DNA of 64,000 nt, from contig JAFSRI010000001.1 of assembly GCA_017446155.1 (NCBI GenBank), forward strand, positions 24,255 to 88,254, given 5' to 3'. Under the pieces are notes generated by a model, which was given only the letters and a program-made list of their open reading frames with translations, had not been told where the DNA came from and ran no database searches. Source of the stretch: Clostridia bacterium. GTDB taxonomy: Bacteria > Bacillota > Clostridia > Oscillospirales > CAG-272. Both the position numbers and the translations under genes were made by a program. Below, one piece after another: positions 24,846 through 33,750 of the stretch; within the stretch, counting starts at the first letter, position 1; each line of letters begins with the position of its first letter.

Positions 24846-25487
24846 ATGAATTGTCATTTCAGAAAAAGAAACCGCGGAAAACGCTTTTTGGTAATCGTCG
24901 CTCTGCTGTCGGCGGTAGCTGTTTTTTTGCTTATTTACACAAACAGAAAGCTCGACTCGCTTGTAAAAGACGTCGCCGTGCCGCAATTGCAAAACATGAT
25001 AACTCAAACAGTAAATCAAGCGATAGAAACAGTCGCCTCGGGCTACGAGGCGAATTTTGTCAAACTCACCCGTGACGCAAACGGGAAAATCGTGTCTATC
25101 GAAACAGACACTCAACTGATAAACCGTTTTCGCGCCGAAGTAACCGACGAAATATCGCGTCTGCTCGATGAGAAAACAAGCTATTATGTTTATATTTCCC
25201 TTTCAAATGTTTATGACGACGAGATCGTCCTCGGAAATTTTCCGAATCTAAAACTTAAAGCAAACGTAGAACCGAATGGCGGCGCCGAAACAAGCGTTAT
25301 AAGTTCGCTCACATCCGCCGGAATAAACCAATCGCTTCACAAAATTGAATTGTCCGTCGATATAACGGTAAAAGCCCTGCTCCTCATTTCAACCGTTGAC
25401 GTAAACTCAAAAACCAACGTTTGCGTCGCCGAAACAGTGATAATAGGCGATGTGCCGAGTGTGTTTTTAGGCGAAAACATCTCCTGA
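24846..25487 (+). CDS. yunB: YunB-family sporulation protein
   Basis: A 213-residue protein with a basic N-terminus and one membrane span (about residues 13-33), the rest outside or in the intermembrane space of the forespore. The family pattern is seen in VPQLQNMITQTVNQAIETV, IVSIETDTQLINRFRAEV, and NVYDDEIVLGNFPNLKLKANVEPNGGAETSVISSLTSAGINQSLHKIEL. YunB is a sigma-E-controlled sporulation protein in Bacillus. Start at 24846 follows GGGGG; a sigma-E-like promoter lies upstream. Convergent with a radical SAM gene, with only 4 bases between stops. Confidence 0.92.
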   Translation: MNCHFRKRNRGKRFLVIVALLSAVAVFLLIYTNRKLDSLVKDVAVPQLQNMITQTVNQAIETVASGYEANFVKLTRDANGKIVSIETDTQLINRFRAEVTDEISRLLDEKTSYYVYISLSNVYDDEIVLGNFPNLKLKANVEPNGGAETSVISSLTSAGINQSLHKIELSVDITVKALLLISTVDVNSKTNVCVAETVIIGDVPSVFLGENIS

Positions 25488-25491
25488 CCGC

Positions 25492-26379
25492 TCACACACC
25501 GGAATAATCGAAATCCGGAATGAAACTTTCCTTTGCCGCCGAGCCGCCTTGAATATACGCGTTCTTTATTCCCAATTTTTCCGCCGCGTCAATCACCTTT
25601 GAATATTCATATTTTGTCAGTTTTCTGTTAAGTTCAGGATATTTCTCGTTTTTAACAAGCGGAGTATATTGGCTCATAATGCTTATTATTATATCGTCGC
25701 CATATGTACCCGCCAAATATTTTAACACGTTGATCGAATCATCCGTGTGCGACGGGAGCACAAGGTGACGCACGATCACCCCTTGCTTGATCAGCCCGTT
25801 TTCATCGAAAACGGGCTTTCCTTTTGTTTTAACCATTGCACCAAGTGCGCTTTTTGCCACATCGGGATAATCCCCGGCAAAAGAAAATTTGCCCGCAAGC
25901 TCGCCCGACATATATTTAAAATCCGTCAAATATACGTCAACCGTTCCGTCGAGTGAGTTTATCGTTTTTTCAAGCTCATATCCGCCGGTGTTCCACACAA
26001 CAGGCAGCGTCAGCCCCCGTTTGCGAGCTGTGGCAACCGCCTCTTTTATCTGCTCGGCAAAATGCGTCGGGGTGACGAGATTTATATTGTGCGCGCCTTG
26101 TTTTTCAAGTTCGAAAAAAATATCGGTAAGCCTGTTTATGCTCACTTCTTTTCCGACTTTCCCGCGTGAAATCTCTTTGTTCTGGCAGTAAACGCACCCG
26201 AGATTGCACCCCGAAAAGAACACCGTGCCGGAACCTTTTGTTCCCGAAACACACGGCTCTTCCCAAAAATGCAGCGCCGCGCGCGCAATCCTCACGGCGT
26301 TGCTCTCGCCGCAATATCCCCGTGTTTCGGCTCTGTTCGCGCCGCATCCCCGCGGACAAATATTGCATATATCAGCCAT
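25492..26379 (-). CDS. Radical SAM protein, PflA-like
   Basis: A 295-residue protein. The radical SAM cluster CxxxCxxC is in FFSGCNLGCVYCQNKEISR (about residues 54-68). An extra N-terminal Cys set (CNICPRGCG...GYCG) suggests a second Fe-S or metal site. VTPTHFAEQI and VYLTDFKYM match the group of small PflA-type proteins annotated as radical SAM proteins of unknown substrate. No glycyl radical enzyme is next to it. Start at 26379. Confidence 0.85.
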   Translation of the reverse strand: MADICNICPRGCGANRAETRGYCGESNAVRIARAALHFWEEPCVSGTKGSGTVFFSGCNLGCVYCQNKEISRGKVGKEVSINRLTDIFFELEKQGAHNINLVTPTHFAEQIKEAVATARKRGLTLPVVWNTGGYELEKTINSLDGTVDVYLTDFKYMSGELAGKFSFAGDYPDVAKSALGAMVKTKGKPVFDENGLIKQGVIVRHLVLPSHTDDSINVLKYLAGTYGDDIIISIMSQYTPLVKNEKYPELNRKLTKYEYSKVIDAAEKLGIKNAYIQGGSAAKESFIPDFDYSGV

Positions 26380-26465
26380 AGTTTTTTCTCTTTTCTTTTT
26401 ACTTTTAAGCAGTATCCGTCATCCGAATACGCAAGAGTATTTCGGGCGCGTTTGTCTTACATTTT

Positions 26466-26682
26466 TTACGCAAATACGACAAGAGCAAGCCCCGCCGCAA
26501 GAAAAGCTATTCCCACCGAAAACTCAATTATACCTACACGCTTTGCATATCCATCACGTCTGCCGGCTTTGAGATTGTCTTCAAATCCGTTGATAAGATC
26601 ATTTTTTTCTGAAATATATAAAATAACCGAACAATGTAAATGCCGCTCCAAGCAAAACCGCAACGATTTTTAGTGTCAGCAT
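26466..26682 (-). pseudogene. Frameshifted DUF3784-type small membrane protein
   Basis: From ATG at 26682 (AAGGGA site 7 bases upstream) the reading gives a first membrane span and then stops at TGA directly after a run of seven A on the minus strand (26602-26608). Stepping back one base on that A run continues into NDLINGFEDNLKAG, a conserved-looking cytoplasmic stretch, and a second span ending VVFA at 26466. The total length is 217 bases, 72 codons plus one base, confirming a single extra base. The joined protein matches the short two-span DUF3784 family. It may be a mutation, a sequencing error in a homopolymer, or a -1 slippage site. Confidence 0.75.
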
Positions 26683-26720
26683 AAGTCATTCCCTTTTCAA
26701 CACAAAAAATACGGCAGCAA

Positions 26721-27185
26721 TCAGTCCGATATGCGAAATAATGAATAGCGTGGGCCTTCCGCGCCGATTTTCCCATTTGCAACAAAACCGCATTTTTCAA
26801 GAACTCTTTGTGAAGCAGTATTGTCAATTTCAGTTTCGGCTTCTATTGCGTTTATATCCAAATTTTCAAAAGCCCATTTTACCGCCGCTTTAACAGCTTC
26901 CGTTGCATATCCGCTGCCCTGATATTCTTCCATAATGCCATAGCCGATTTCAGTTATGCCATTTGAAATGAGTCCTTTAAAACACAAATCACCTATATGT
27001 GTTCCGTCGCTTAATTCAATTATCCACATCGCAAACAACTCCCATTGTTCCGGATTCAAAAGACATCCTTGTAACATTTCCGAATAAGCCGATTTAAGTT
27101 CAACGTCTGTTTCAGCGGCGATAAATGCTTCCATTTGTTCCTGCGTTGCGGGATATATCCTCAATCGTTCCGTTTCTAAAACCAT
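26721..27185 (-). CDS. GNAT-family N-acetyltransferase (RimJ-like)
   Basis: A 154-residue protein with the N-terminus MVLETERLRIYPAT, IGYGIMEEYQGSGYATEAVKAAVKWAF (acetyl-CoA binding, residues ~85-110) and ASQRVLEKCGFVANGK. Start at 27185 is set by homology pattern and an AAAGG site; the frame stays open further upstream without meaning. It lies in a small AT-rich cluster with DUF3784-type and Cys-rich genes, suggesting horizontal gain. Substrate unknown. Confidence 0.85.
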   Translation of the reverse strand: MVLETERLRIYPATQEQMEAFIAAETDVELKSAYSEMLQGCLLNPEQWELFAMWIIELSDGTHIGDLCFKGLISNGITEIGYGIMEEYQGSGYATEAVKAAVKWAFENLDINAIEAETEIDNTASQRVLEKCGFVANGKIGAEGPRYSLFRISD

Positions 27186-27361
27186 ATTTCGTCTGCCTTT
27201 CTCAGCAACACCACGCACTCCACGTGCTTTGGAGCAGCAGGTCAAATAAAAGGGATTGTATTCGACCCGCTGACTCGTCCCAATAAAGGAATTGGCAATT
27301 CCCCGGTATGAGCAAGGGTCGTGACAGTAAGTTGAATATCGGCAAATCGCCAAACCGGGAT
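27186..27361 (-). other. Unusual non-coding block between GNAT and the Cys-rich gene
   Basis: About 176 bases with no start signals but two long open frames on the minus strand. It contains short inverted repeats, for example GGAATT-GGC-AATTCC (about 27288-27302) and CTCCA...TGGAG (about 27218-27234). It looks more like a structured or repeated element than a gene. I have an unverified impression that similar blocks recur in Oscillospirales genomes. Confidence 0.35.
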
Positions 27362-27778
27362 CTATCTTCGTTTGTATAAAACAATTTCCGGATCGGAACC
27401 ATTGTAGCCGTACTCACAAATAAGAATGAAATCTTCATTTGCGACAACGCCGTAACAACGTTCAGAATCCTGCCTTTCAATTTGATTTCCAAGGTAGATG
27501 TCTTTATCGTTCAGAAATTTAACTGTTGTTCCATTGGAAAGAGGATACTCAAGATTCACATACGCCCCGGTAAGCAAATTCAGATCATCCACAATCAATC
27601 CACCTATACCCAATGCATTGATCTCTTCAATTAACTGTTGTTTAAGTTCTGAAAAATTACTATTTCGTTCGGCAACGCAGCTGCCGCCGAACGGATGTCC
27701 TTGGCACTGTTCACACCCTCCGCACGCCAATAGCCTATCACATTCTTTACAGCAATTTTTTCCACAATACGTCATCAT
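27362..27778 (-). CDS. Small protein with N-terminal Cys-rich domain (DUF3795-like)
   Basis: A 138-residue protein. The first 35 residues hold a metal-type cluster CGKNCCKECDRLLACGGCEQC, followed by GHPFGGSC. The rest is a mixed alpha/beta domain ending VLYKRR. AAGGAGG site. The Cys pattern resembles DUF3795 proteins, though the family assignment is tentative. Probably a zinc or Fe-S binding cytoplasmic protein of unknown function. It belongs to the AT-rich cluster inserted between the radical SAM gene and rlmD. Confidence 0.65.
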   Translation of the reverse strand: MMTYCGKNCCKECDRLLACGGCEQCQGHPFGGSCVAERNSNFSELKQQLIEEINALGIGGLIVDDLNLLTGAYVNLEYPLSNGTTVKFLNDKDIYLGNQIERQDSERCYGVVANEDFILICEYGYNGSDPEIVLYKRR

Positions 27779-27809
27779 ATGTTATACCTCCTTATCAAAC
27801 ATAAATTGC

Positions 27810-29162
27810 CTATTTCTTTGACATCAAGACTACTGTTTCCACATGCCCCGTTCTCGGGAACATATCGACGGCGATGAGCCTTTTTGTATCATAGCCGTAA
27901 TTTTTCAGCGTTGCGCAGTCGCGGGCGGCGCTCGCGCTGTTGCAAGAGATCATAACTATCCTTTCAGGTGACATACGCACTATGGCGTCGAGCGTTTCCT
28001 CAGAACACCCCGCGCGAGGGGGGTCGACGATGACGACCCCCGGCGCAAAGCCGCCTTCGGCAAGGCTTTGCGCGGCGCCGCCCGCGTCGCCGCAAATGAA
28101 GTCAGCGTTTGAAATACCGTTTCTTATCGCATTATTTTTCGCGTTTTCAACGGCTTCTGCAATTATCTCAACACCCGTCAGCTTTCCGGCTCTGCGCGCC
28201 ATTGAAAGCCCGATAGTTCCTGTGCCGCAGTAAAGGTCAAGTATATGTTTCCCATCCGGTTCGGCAAACAAGGCGGCAAGAGAGTACAGCTTTTCGGCGC
28301 CGTCGTGATTTACTTGATAAAACGAACGCGGCGATATTTCAAATTCAAGCCCGCAAAGCTCGTCCTTTATCGTGTCTTTTCCCCACAGCGTTATAAATCT
28401 GTCGCCGAGTATCACATTCGTGTCTTTTTTGTTTATATTAAGTACAATACTTTTTATATTTGCGTTCTTTTTTATCAGCCGCGCGCAAAGTGCTTCCGCG
28501 TGCGGAATATTGCCCGTTGCAACAATACATACGGATATTTCTCCGCTTTTTCTTCCGTCGCGGATATACAGGTGACGAATAAGTCCCCGCCGCGTCTGCT
28601 CGTCATACGGCATTATCTTATATTCGTTGCAAAAAAGTTCCGTTTCATAAACGATTTCCGCAAAAAAACTCGGTTGGAGCGGACAATCCTCGCACGGAAT
28701 AACTCTATGGCTGTGACGTGAGAAAAACCCGAACCGCACATTTCCATCGCGGTCAAGCGCCGCGGGATATTGCGCCTTGTTGCGATAACCGTCCCGTTGA
28801 GGCGAGGGAATTATTTCCTCGCAGCGAATATCGATCCCCCCGATGCGAGCAAAGTTTTCATCTACGATTTTTTTCTTTATTTCAAGTTCTTTTTCATATG
28901 TAATATGGCGGAACACACACCCGCCGCAAGAGGCAAACGCGGTGCAGTCGGGCGAAATTCTGAACGGCGACGGAGTTATGACACGTTCAACTTTTGCATA
29001 TCCGTAAGACTTGTTCACTTTCATCACGTGTGCGTCAACTATCTCCCCCGGCGCCGCGCTTTTAACAAACAGCACAAACCCGTCGTCGGTTTTGCATATG
29101 CCTTGCCCGTCCGGCAAAATATCAGTTATTTCCACGCGGATAATATCGTTTTTGCTTATCAT
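27810..29162 (-). CDS. rlmD: 23S rRNA (uracil-C5)-methyltransferase, RlmD/RumA family
   Basis: A 450-residue protein. An N-terminal TRAM domain (about residues 5-60) is followed by the four cluster cysteines (CTAFASCGGCVFRH...CEDCPL) of the Fe-S type. The SAM site is LDLYCGTGTIGLSMAR, and VDPPRAGC and ISCNSASAARD carry the active-site Cys. It makes m5U in 23S rRNA (U1939 or U747 type). Start at 29162 (ATG with AGAGG 8 bases upstream) is preferred over GTG at 29171. Confidence 0.93.
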   Translation of the reverse strand: MISKNDIIRVEITDILPDGQGICKTDDGFVLFVKSAAPGEIVDAHVMKVNKSYGYAKVERVITPSPFRISPDCTAFASCGGCVFRHITYEKELEIKKKIVDENFARIGGIDIRCEEIIPSPQRDGYRNKAQYPAALDRDGNVRFGFFSRHSHRVIPCEDCPLQPSFFAEIVYETELFCNEYKIMPYDEQTRRGLIRHLYIRDGRKSGEISVCIVATGNIPHAEALCARLIKKNANIKSIVLNINKKDTNVILGDRFITLWGKDTIKDELCGLEFEISPRSFYQVNHDGAEKLYSLAALFAEPDGKHILDLYCGTGTIGLSMARRAGKLTGVEIIAEAVENAKNNAIRNGISNADFICGDAGGAAQSLAEGGFAPGVVIVDPPRAGCSEETLDAIVRMSPERIVMISCNSASAARDCATLKNYGYDTKRLIAVDMFPRTGHVETVVLMSKK

Positions 29163-29360
29163 TTTCGCCACCTCTTTTCTGAATTTTCATTGTATCACAA
29201 TTATATAAAAAAAGCAACATATCAAATACACAGGCTGAAAATAAATGTGCCGTCGGTGTGCTGAGTGCGGCAAAACAAAAAACATTAAAAGTTTCAAAAT
29301 TTGATGAAAAGCGTTTTTTGCAACGCATAAATAATATAGCTCCTAAAAAATCAACACATA

Positions 29361-29385
29361 TAAAAACGGCGGGCAAAGCCCGCCG
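29361..29385 (-). terminator. Intrinsic terminator of hpf
   Basis: A perfect 8-bp stem CGGCGGGC (29367-29374) with GCCCGCCG (29378-29385), followed on the minus strand by TTTTTA. Confidence 0.9.
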
Positions 29386-29401
29386 CAAATATCTTTAAAA
29401 A

Positions 29402-29935
29402 TTATCTGTCTGTTTCAATAAGTCCGTAGCCGCCGTCATTTCTTTTGTAAACTACGCAAACTTCCTCGGTTTCCTGATTTTCAAACACGAAAAACGTGTG
29501 GTCAAGCAGATTCATTTGGAGAATAGCTTCGTCAACCGTCATCGGGCGCAAGTTGAACGCTTTGCGTTTAATAAGCGTCTGCTGCGTTTCCTCCACCGTT
29601 TCTTCAAGCAAGGCGGGGTCCTCCTCTACAAAAGCACCAGAACGCATTCTCTTTTCAAGGCGCGTCTTGTTCTTTCTTATCTGTCGTTCGATGACGTCTA
29701 TCGCCACGTCGATTGCATGATAGAAAGTTTCATCCGTTACCTCGCTTCTGAAAAGTGTTCCGTTCATCGAAATAGTAAGTTCAAGCGTTGCTTTTTCTCT
29801 TTGTTTTGAAAGAGTGACGTGTGCTTCCGCTTCGTCGCGGAAGAACTTGTCGAGCTTCGACACTTTCTTTTCGATTACCGCCCTCAGCGCGTCCGTAAGT
29901 TTAACCTGCTTCTTGCAAACGAATGTGATTTTCAT
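29402..29935 (-). CDS. hpf: Long-form ribosome hibernation promoting factor
   Basis: A 177-residue protein. The N-terminal YfiA-like ribosome-binding domain (residues 1-100, with LSKQREKATLELTISMNGTLFRSE) is joined by a charged linker to the C-terminal dimerisation domain (about residues 125-175, LRPMTVDEAILQMNLLDHTFFVFENQ). The long form dimerises 70S ribosomes to 100S in stationary phase. Monocistronic with AAAGGTGAT site. Confidence 0.96.
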   Translation of the reverse strand: MKITFVCKKQVKLTDALRAVIEKKVSKLDKFFRDEAEAHVTLSKQREKATLELTISMNGTLFRSEVTDETFYHAIDVAIDVIERQIRKNKTRLEKRMRSGAFVEEDPALLEETVEETQQTLIKRKAFNLRPMTVDEAILQMNLLDHTFFVFENQETEEVCVVYKRNDGGYGLIETDR

Positions 29936-30086
29936 ACTGCATCACCTTTCCAAGTGTATTACATGAAGAAAAACCGCTGTTTTTCTCCTTGCGATTATAT
30001 TATAGCACATAAATTGCATGATCGAAAGAATTTTTTGAAAATAAACCGTTACAAATTTATTAAGCAAATTTCGGTAAATAAATATA

Positions 30087-30115
30087 TTGAATATATCAAA
30101 AAAATATGATAGAAT
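30087..30115 (+). promoter_or_regulatory. Promoter of yqeG
   Basis: TTGAAT (30087-30092), 17 bases, TAGAAT (30110-30115). Confidence 0.65.
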
Positions 30116-30147
30116 GATAAATGGTAATTTTTAATTTAAGGAGGGGT

Positions 30148-30687
30148 ATGCGTTTGAAAAACGTTTTCGAGCCGGATTATTATTTTGAAAACGCATTTAT
30201 GGTTTCGCCCTCTTTTCTGCTTTCACGCGGGATCGGCGTACTTATTTTGGACATTGACAACACGCTTGTCACATATGCCGACGCGTATCCCACAGAAGCA
30301 GTAACAAAATGGATAAATGAAATGAAACAAGGCGGCGTTCGTTTGGCTATCGCGTCAAACAACCACGGCAAGCGCGTCGATACGTTTGCCGAATCGCTCG
30401 ACGTTTTCACCGTAAGCGACAGCAACAAACCGTCAAGAAAAGCGGTAGACGTCATCTGCCGCCGTTTTTCAATCACCCCCGACAAAGCCGCCGTGATAGG
30501 AGATCAGATATTCACCGACGTGCTCTGTGCCAACCGCGCCGGCGCCGTGGCTATACTCGTAAAGCCCCTACCCTACCGCGAAAACCTGTTTTTTAAATTC
30601 AAGCGGCTTCTCGAAAAGCCGATAATCAAAAAATTCAAACATAAACACCCCGACAAATGCTTTGCGAAAGGAGAAAACGAAAAATGA
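30148..30687 (+). CDS. yqeG: YqeG-family HAD IIIA phosphatase
   Basis: A protein of 179 residues from ATG 30148. AAGGAGG lies only 3 bases before this ATG but 9 before a TTG at 30154, which also fits the family N-terminus (KNVFEPDYYFENAF) better; either start is possible. HAD motifs: LILDIDNTLV, IASNNHGKR, KPSRKA and VIGDQIFTDVLCANRAG. Relatives are mitochondrial PTPMT/Gep4-type phosphatidylglycerophosphatases. In Bacillus yqeG precedes yqeH-aroE; here it precedes a DNA-repair-like ATPase instead, with ATGA overlap. Confidence 0.9.
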   Translation: MRLKNVFEPDYYFENAFMVSPSFLLSRGIGVLILDIDNTLVTYADAYPTEAVTKWINEMKQGGVRLAIASNNHGKRVDTFAESLDVFTVSDSNKPSRKAVDVICRRFSITPDKAAVIGDQIFTDVLCANRAGAVAILVKPLPYRENLFFKFKRLLEKPIIKKFKHKHPDKCFAKGENEK

Positions 30688-32987
30688 AGATAGAAACACT
30701 GTTCATATCGAGTTTCGGTAAGTTGAGAAATATAAAAATCGACATGGGCGAAAAAATGAATATCGTCCGCGGAGAAAACGAAGCCGGCAAAAGCACTATC
30801 TGCAATTTCATCCGTTTCGTTTTCTACGGGCTTGCAGGGCGCGCCGAGGAAAAACTGCGCTATATCAGCTGGCAGACGTCGTCCGCCGGCGGCTATGCCG
30901 TTATAAACGACGACGGCAAGCGTTATCGTATAGAGCGCGAAGTAATTTGCTCCACCGGCATTGACGGCAAAACTTCCCTGCGCGAAAGAAACGCCATCTT
31001 TGACCTTGAAAACGGCGCGCAAGTCTTTCACGGTAAAAACGCCGGCGACGTGTTCTTCGGCGTTCCCGCCGACGTTTTTGACAACACCGTATATATCGGG
31101 CAGCTGGGGGAAAACCGCGTCGGCGGAAGAACTTTGGCGGAAGCAGCCGAAAATATCCTCTTTTCCGGCAGCGAAACCGTAAACGCCAAAAGAGCGCTCA
31201 AACGACTTGATGACGCACGAGTTATGCTTTTATATAAAAACAAACACGGCGGGAAAATATTTGAACTTGAAGAAAAGCGCTATGAACTTGAATTAAAACT
31301 TCAAGCCTCGCAAAAAGCCGGCGGGGATGTGATTTATCTTGAAGGATCGTGCAGAAATTTAAGCACAAAGCTCGAAAGCGCGAAAGCGCGTCTTGAAAGC
31401 TGTACTCAAACGCTTGACACATACGAAAGATATTCGGTAAAAAAGCTGTTTGCCAAACGCCGCGAAGAAGACGCCAAACGCCGTGAACTTGAAGCGCTGC
31501 GCGATAAAATCCGCTCCGCCGACGCATACAACGGAGTTCACGTCTACGAAAGCGAATTTATAGAAAAACTCGAAGACATCTCAAAAGATCTCAATCTTGC
31601 GTCCGCGCGGTATGAGACCGCAAAGGCGGCAAAAGCAAAGGCGGAAAGAAAAGCCGCCGATATGAGCGAAAAAATCGACGTTTTTCAGCGCCTCGGCAAA
31701 AAAAGCGAGCGCCGCGATATAATAGTAAACAGAATTGAGGACGACAACGCCTCGGCAAAACGCCTCGCCAAGTTTTCGGTCGGCTTTCTCACAGCCGCCC
31801 TTCTCACCGCCATAGCGACCGTCGCCGTATATTTTATCACTACGTCGCCGTTAGCGTTCACCGTGCTTGCCGCTACTTTTCTTTGCCTTGTAGGTATGCT
31901 TATAACCGCGATAAAACGCAAAAAATATATAAAAGACATGCTCAAAAACTGTGCGGTTTTCGGCTGTAAGAGCTATGAAGATTTCAAAAAACTGTACGAA
32001 ATCGCCACGCGGGACGAGCCCATGATGAACTATCTAGAAGAGGAGCTCGTTAAGGCGGCTGACGATGAAGTTTTGGCTCAGGAAACGCTCGACCGTGAAA
32101 ATACAACGGCTGTAATGACGTTAAAAGACGCGGGCTTTGAACTTCGCGCGCGCACCTCCGAATCGCTTGCGGAGGCAATCTCGATCTGTCGTAAAGAATG
32201 CGCGTCACTTGAAAAAGCGAATTTGCTCTTGGGCGAGCAAACAAAAGCGGTAAACGATATCGACGACAGGCTCCGCGCATACGACGAGGATTATCTGAGA
32301 AGCGCCCTTTCTGCCGAATACGACGCCGAGCAAATGGAGTCGCTTGACGTAAAAGCCCTCAAACGCGACAAAGATTTTCTCACCGGTTCTATCAGCGCAA
32401 TGACCGAAAAGCTCGCGCTTGACGAAAAGAGTTTGGCGGTACTGCTTGCAACGACCGTTCGTCCGACGGAAGTTTCGGAAGAGCTTAAAAGCGTCGCTCA
32501 TCAAATCGATGTTCTCAACGCCAAATACAACGCATATAAACTCGCCATCGAGTCCATAGAGAATGCAAGCGGAAAGCTGCGCGACGGCATCTCTCCGAAA
32601 ATATCAAAAACCGCAAGCCGAATTATGAACCGACTCTCGCTCGGCAAATACGACAGCATCGGCGTTGACAACGAATTTTCTCTGTCGTTTACCGACGACG
32701 CCTCGGGAACCCGCCCCGCCGACCTTCTCAGCGCCGGCACGACGGACATCGTGTATATCGCGCTCAGGCTTGCGCTCATGGAAATTCTATATACAAAATC
32801 GCGCCCGCCGCTTATTTTTGACGAAAGCTTTTCGCGCACCGACGACGAACGTCTCGACGCGGCGCTGAAACTCATCAAAGAATTTTGCGACGATGGCGCG
32901 CAGGCTGTAATATTCACCTGCCACGGCAGAGAAGAACACGCCATGAAACAGGTCGGTGAATATTCGCTGTTCACGCTGAAGAGGTAA
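30684..32987 (+). CDS. SbcC/YhaN-like AAA ATPase with membrane segments
   Basis: A 767-residue protein. P-loop GENEAGKST lies near residue 36, then long coiled coils. A pair of hydrophobic spans sits in the middle (about residues 362-412). The C-terminal ABC-type half has SAGTTDIVYIALRLALMEI (signature) and PLIFDESFSRTDDERL (Walker B and D-loop). This architecture matches YhaN, which pairs with an SbcD-like nuclease (YhaO). No metallophosphoesterase gene is adjacent. Start at 30684 (AAAGGAG) overlaps yqeG by ATGA. Probable role in DNA end processing at the membrane, by inference. Confidence 0.8.
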   Translation: MKIETLFISSFGKLRNIKIDMGEKMNIVRGENEAGKSTICNFIRFVFYGLAGRAEEKLRYISWQTSSAGGYAVINDDGKRYRIEREVICSTGIDGKTSLRERNAIFDLENGAQVFHGKNAGDVFFGVPADVFDNTVYIGQLGENRVGGRTLAEAAENILFSGSETVNAKRALKRLDDARVMLLYKNKHGGKIFELEEKRYELELKLQASQKAGGDVIYLEGSCRNLSTKLESAKARLESCTQTLDTYERYSVKKLFAKRREEDAKRRELEALRDKIRSADAYNGVHVYESEFIEKLEDISKDLNLASARYETAKAAKAKAERKAADMSEKIDVFQRLGKKSERRDIIVNRIEDDNASAKRLAKFSVGFLTAALLTAIATVAVYFITTSPLAFTVLAATFLCLVGMLITAIKRKKYIKDMLKNCAVFGCKSYEDFKKLYEIATRDEPMMNYLEEELVKAADDEVLAQETLDRENTTAVMTLKDAGFELRARTSESLAEAISICRKECASLEKANLLLGEQTKAVNDIDDRLRAYDEDYLRSALSAEYDAEQMESLDVKALKRDKDFLTGSISAMTEKLALDEKSLAVLLATTVRPTEVSEELKSVAHQIDVLNAKYNAYKLAIESIENASGKLRDGISPKISKTASRIMNRLSLGKYDSIGVDNEFSLSFTDDASGTRPADLLSAGTTDIVYIALRLALMEILYTKSRPPLIFDESFSRTDDERLDAALKLIKEFCDDGAQAVIFTCHGREEHAMKQVGEYSLFTLKR

Positions 32988-32994
32988 GGCGAAG

Positions 32995-33597
32995 ATGGAG
33001 AAAAACATCATAAGAGAATATGCGAATATCGAGGAAGATTTTTTTGAAATAGATAAATCCTGCCGCACGGCTTCCATCAAGCTGCGTTTCGGCTGTCCTT
33101 CCGAGATATTCGACGGAAACTGCATATCGAAAACAGCCGTATTCAACGACGATTTTATCGAATGGTTAAGTTCCGCATTTGAGCTTGTCCCCTCGAAATA
33201 CAGAGTAAATATAGAGATTTTATTCTCGGATTTTGAGGGATGGACGGAAGAAGAACTGAAGGATGTGTTTGAAAAAAACCTCTTCCTCGAATACAAAAGA
33301 AAACGCTCGAAGGAAAAAGCGCGGGCGCATATCGCATACGGGCTGATAGTGCTCGGCGTCGTTTTGTTCGCCGCCATGATCCTGACAAACAAGCTCTGGG
33401 TATCGGATTCGATTTTCAAAGAAGTTTTTTCATATGCCTCGGACATCGCGACGACGGTCGTTTTCTGGGAAGCGATGACGATACTTGTTGTGGAACGGAA
33501 AGAAAACATGCATTTTGCCAAATCATTGGCGGAAAGATTCGGGAAGATTGAGTTTAAGAAATCCGCCGTGACGTGCGAAGAGCCCGCGAAAGAATAA
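32995..33597 (+). CDS. Unknown two-span membrane protein
   Basis: A 200-residue protein I do not recognise. About 110 N-terminal residues are cytoplasmic-like (TASIKLRFGCPSEIFDGNCIS, a beta-rich pattern). Two hydrophobic spans follow (about 113-135 and 145-165), then a basic tail. It starts 7 bases after the ATPase stop and is probably co-transcribed with it. A strong terminator follows. Confidence 0.75.
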   Translation: MEKNIIREYANIEEDFFEIDKSCRTASIKLRFGCPSEIFDGNCISKTAVFNDDFIEWLSSAFELVPSKYRVNIEILFSDFEGWTEEELKDVFEKNLFLEYKRKRSKEKARAHIAYGLIVLGVVLFAAMILTNKLWVSDSIFKEVFSYASDIATTVVFWEAMTILVVERKENMHFAKSLAERFGKIEFKKSAVTCEEPAKE

Positions 33598-33626
33598 AAC
33601 GAAAAATATTTGAACATACCCACCTG

Positions 33627-33660
33627 AGCCGCGCTGATTGCGCGGCTTTAAATATTTTTT
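33627..33660 (+). terminator. Intrinsic terminator of the yqeG-ATPase operon
   Basis: An 8-bp stem AGCCGCGC (33627-33634) with GCGCGGCT (33640-33647) and a T-rich tail. Confidence 0.8.
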
Positions 33661-33750
33661 TCTTTTTAAGATTTATTTAAGAATTTCGGGTATAATACAA
33701 GCCATAAACCGAAAAACACTATCGGCAAAAAAGAAAGGCGTGATAACATT

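Noticed and set aside
26534..26827. Longer minus-strand frame overlapping the DUF3784 gene
   Set aside because: It is the wrong frame of the frameshifted gene; the real start at 26682 has the ribosome binding site.
27202..27492. Minus-strand frame overlapping the Cys-rich gene and the non-coding block
   Set aside because: It has no start signal and crosses a real gene; probably reflects the unusual block, not a protein.
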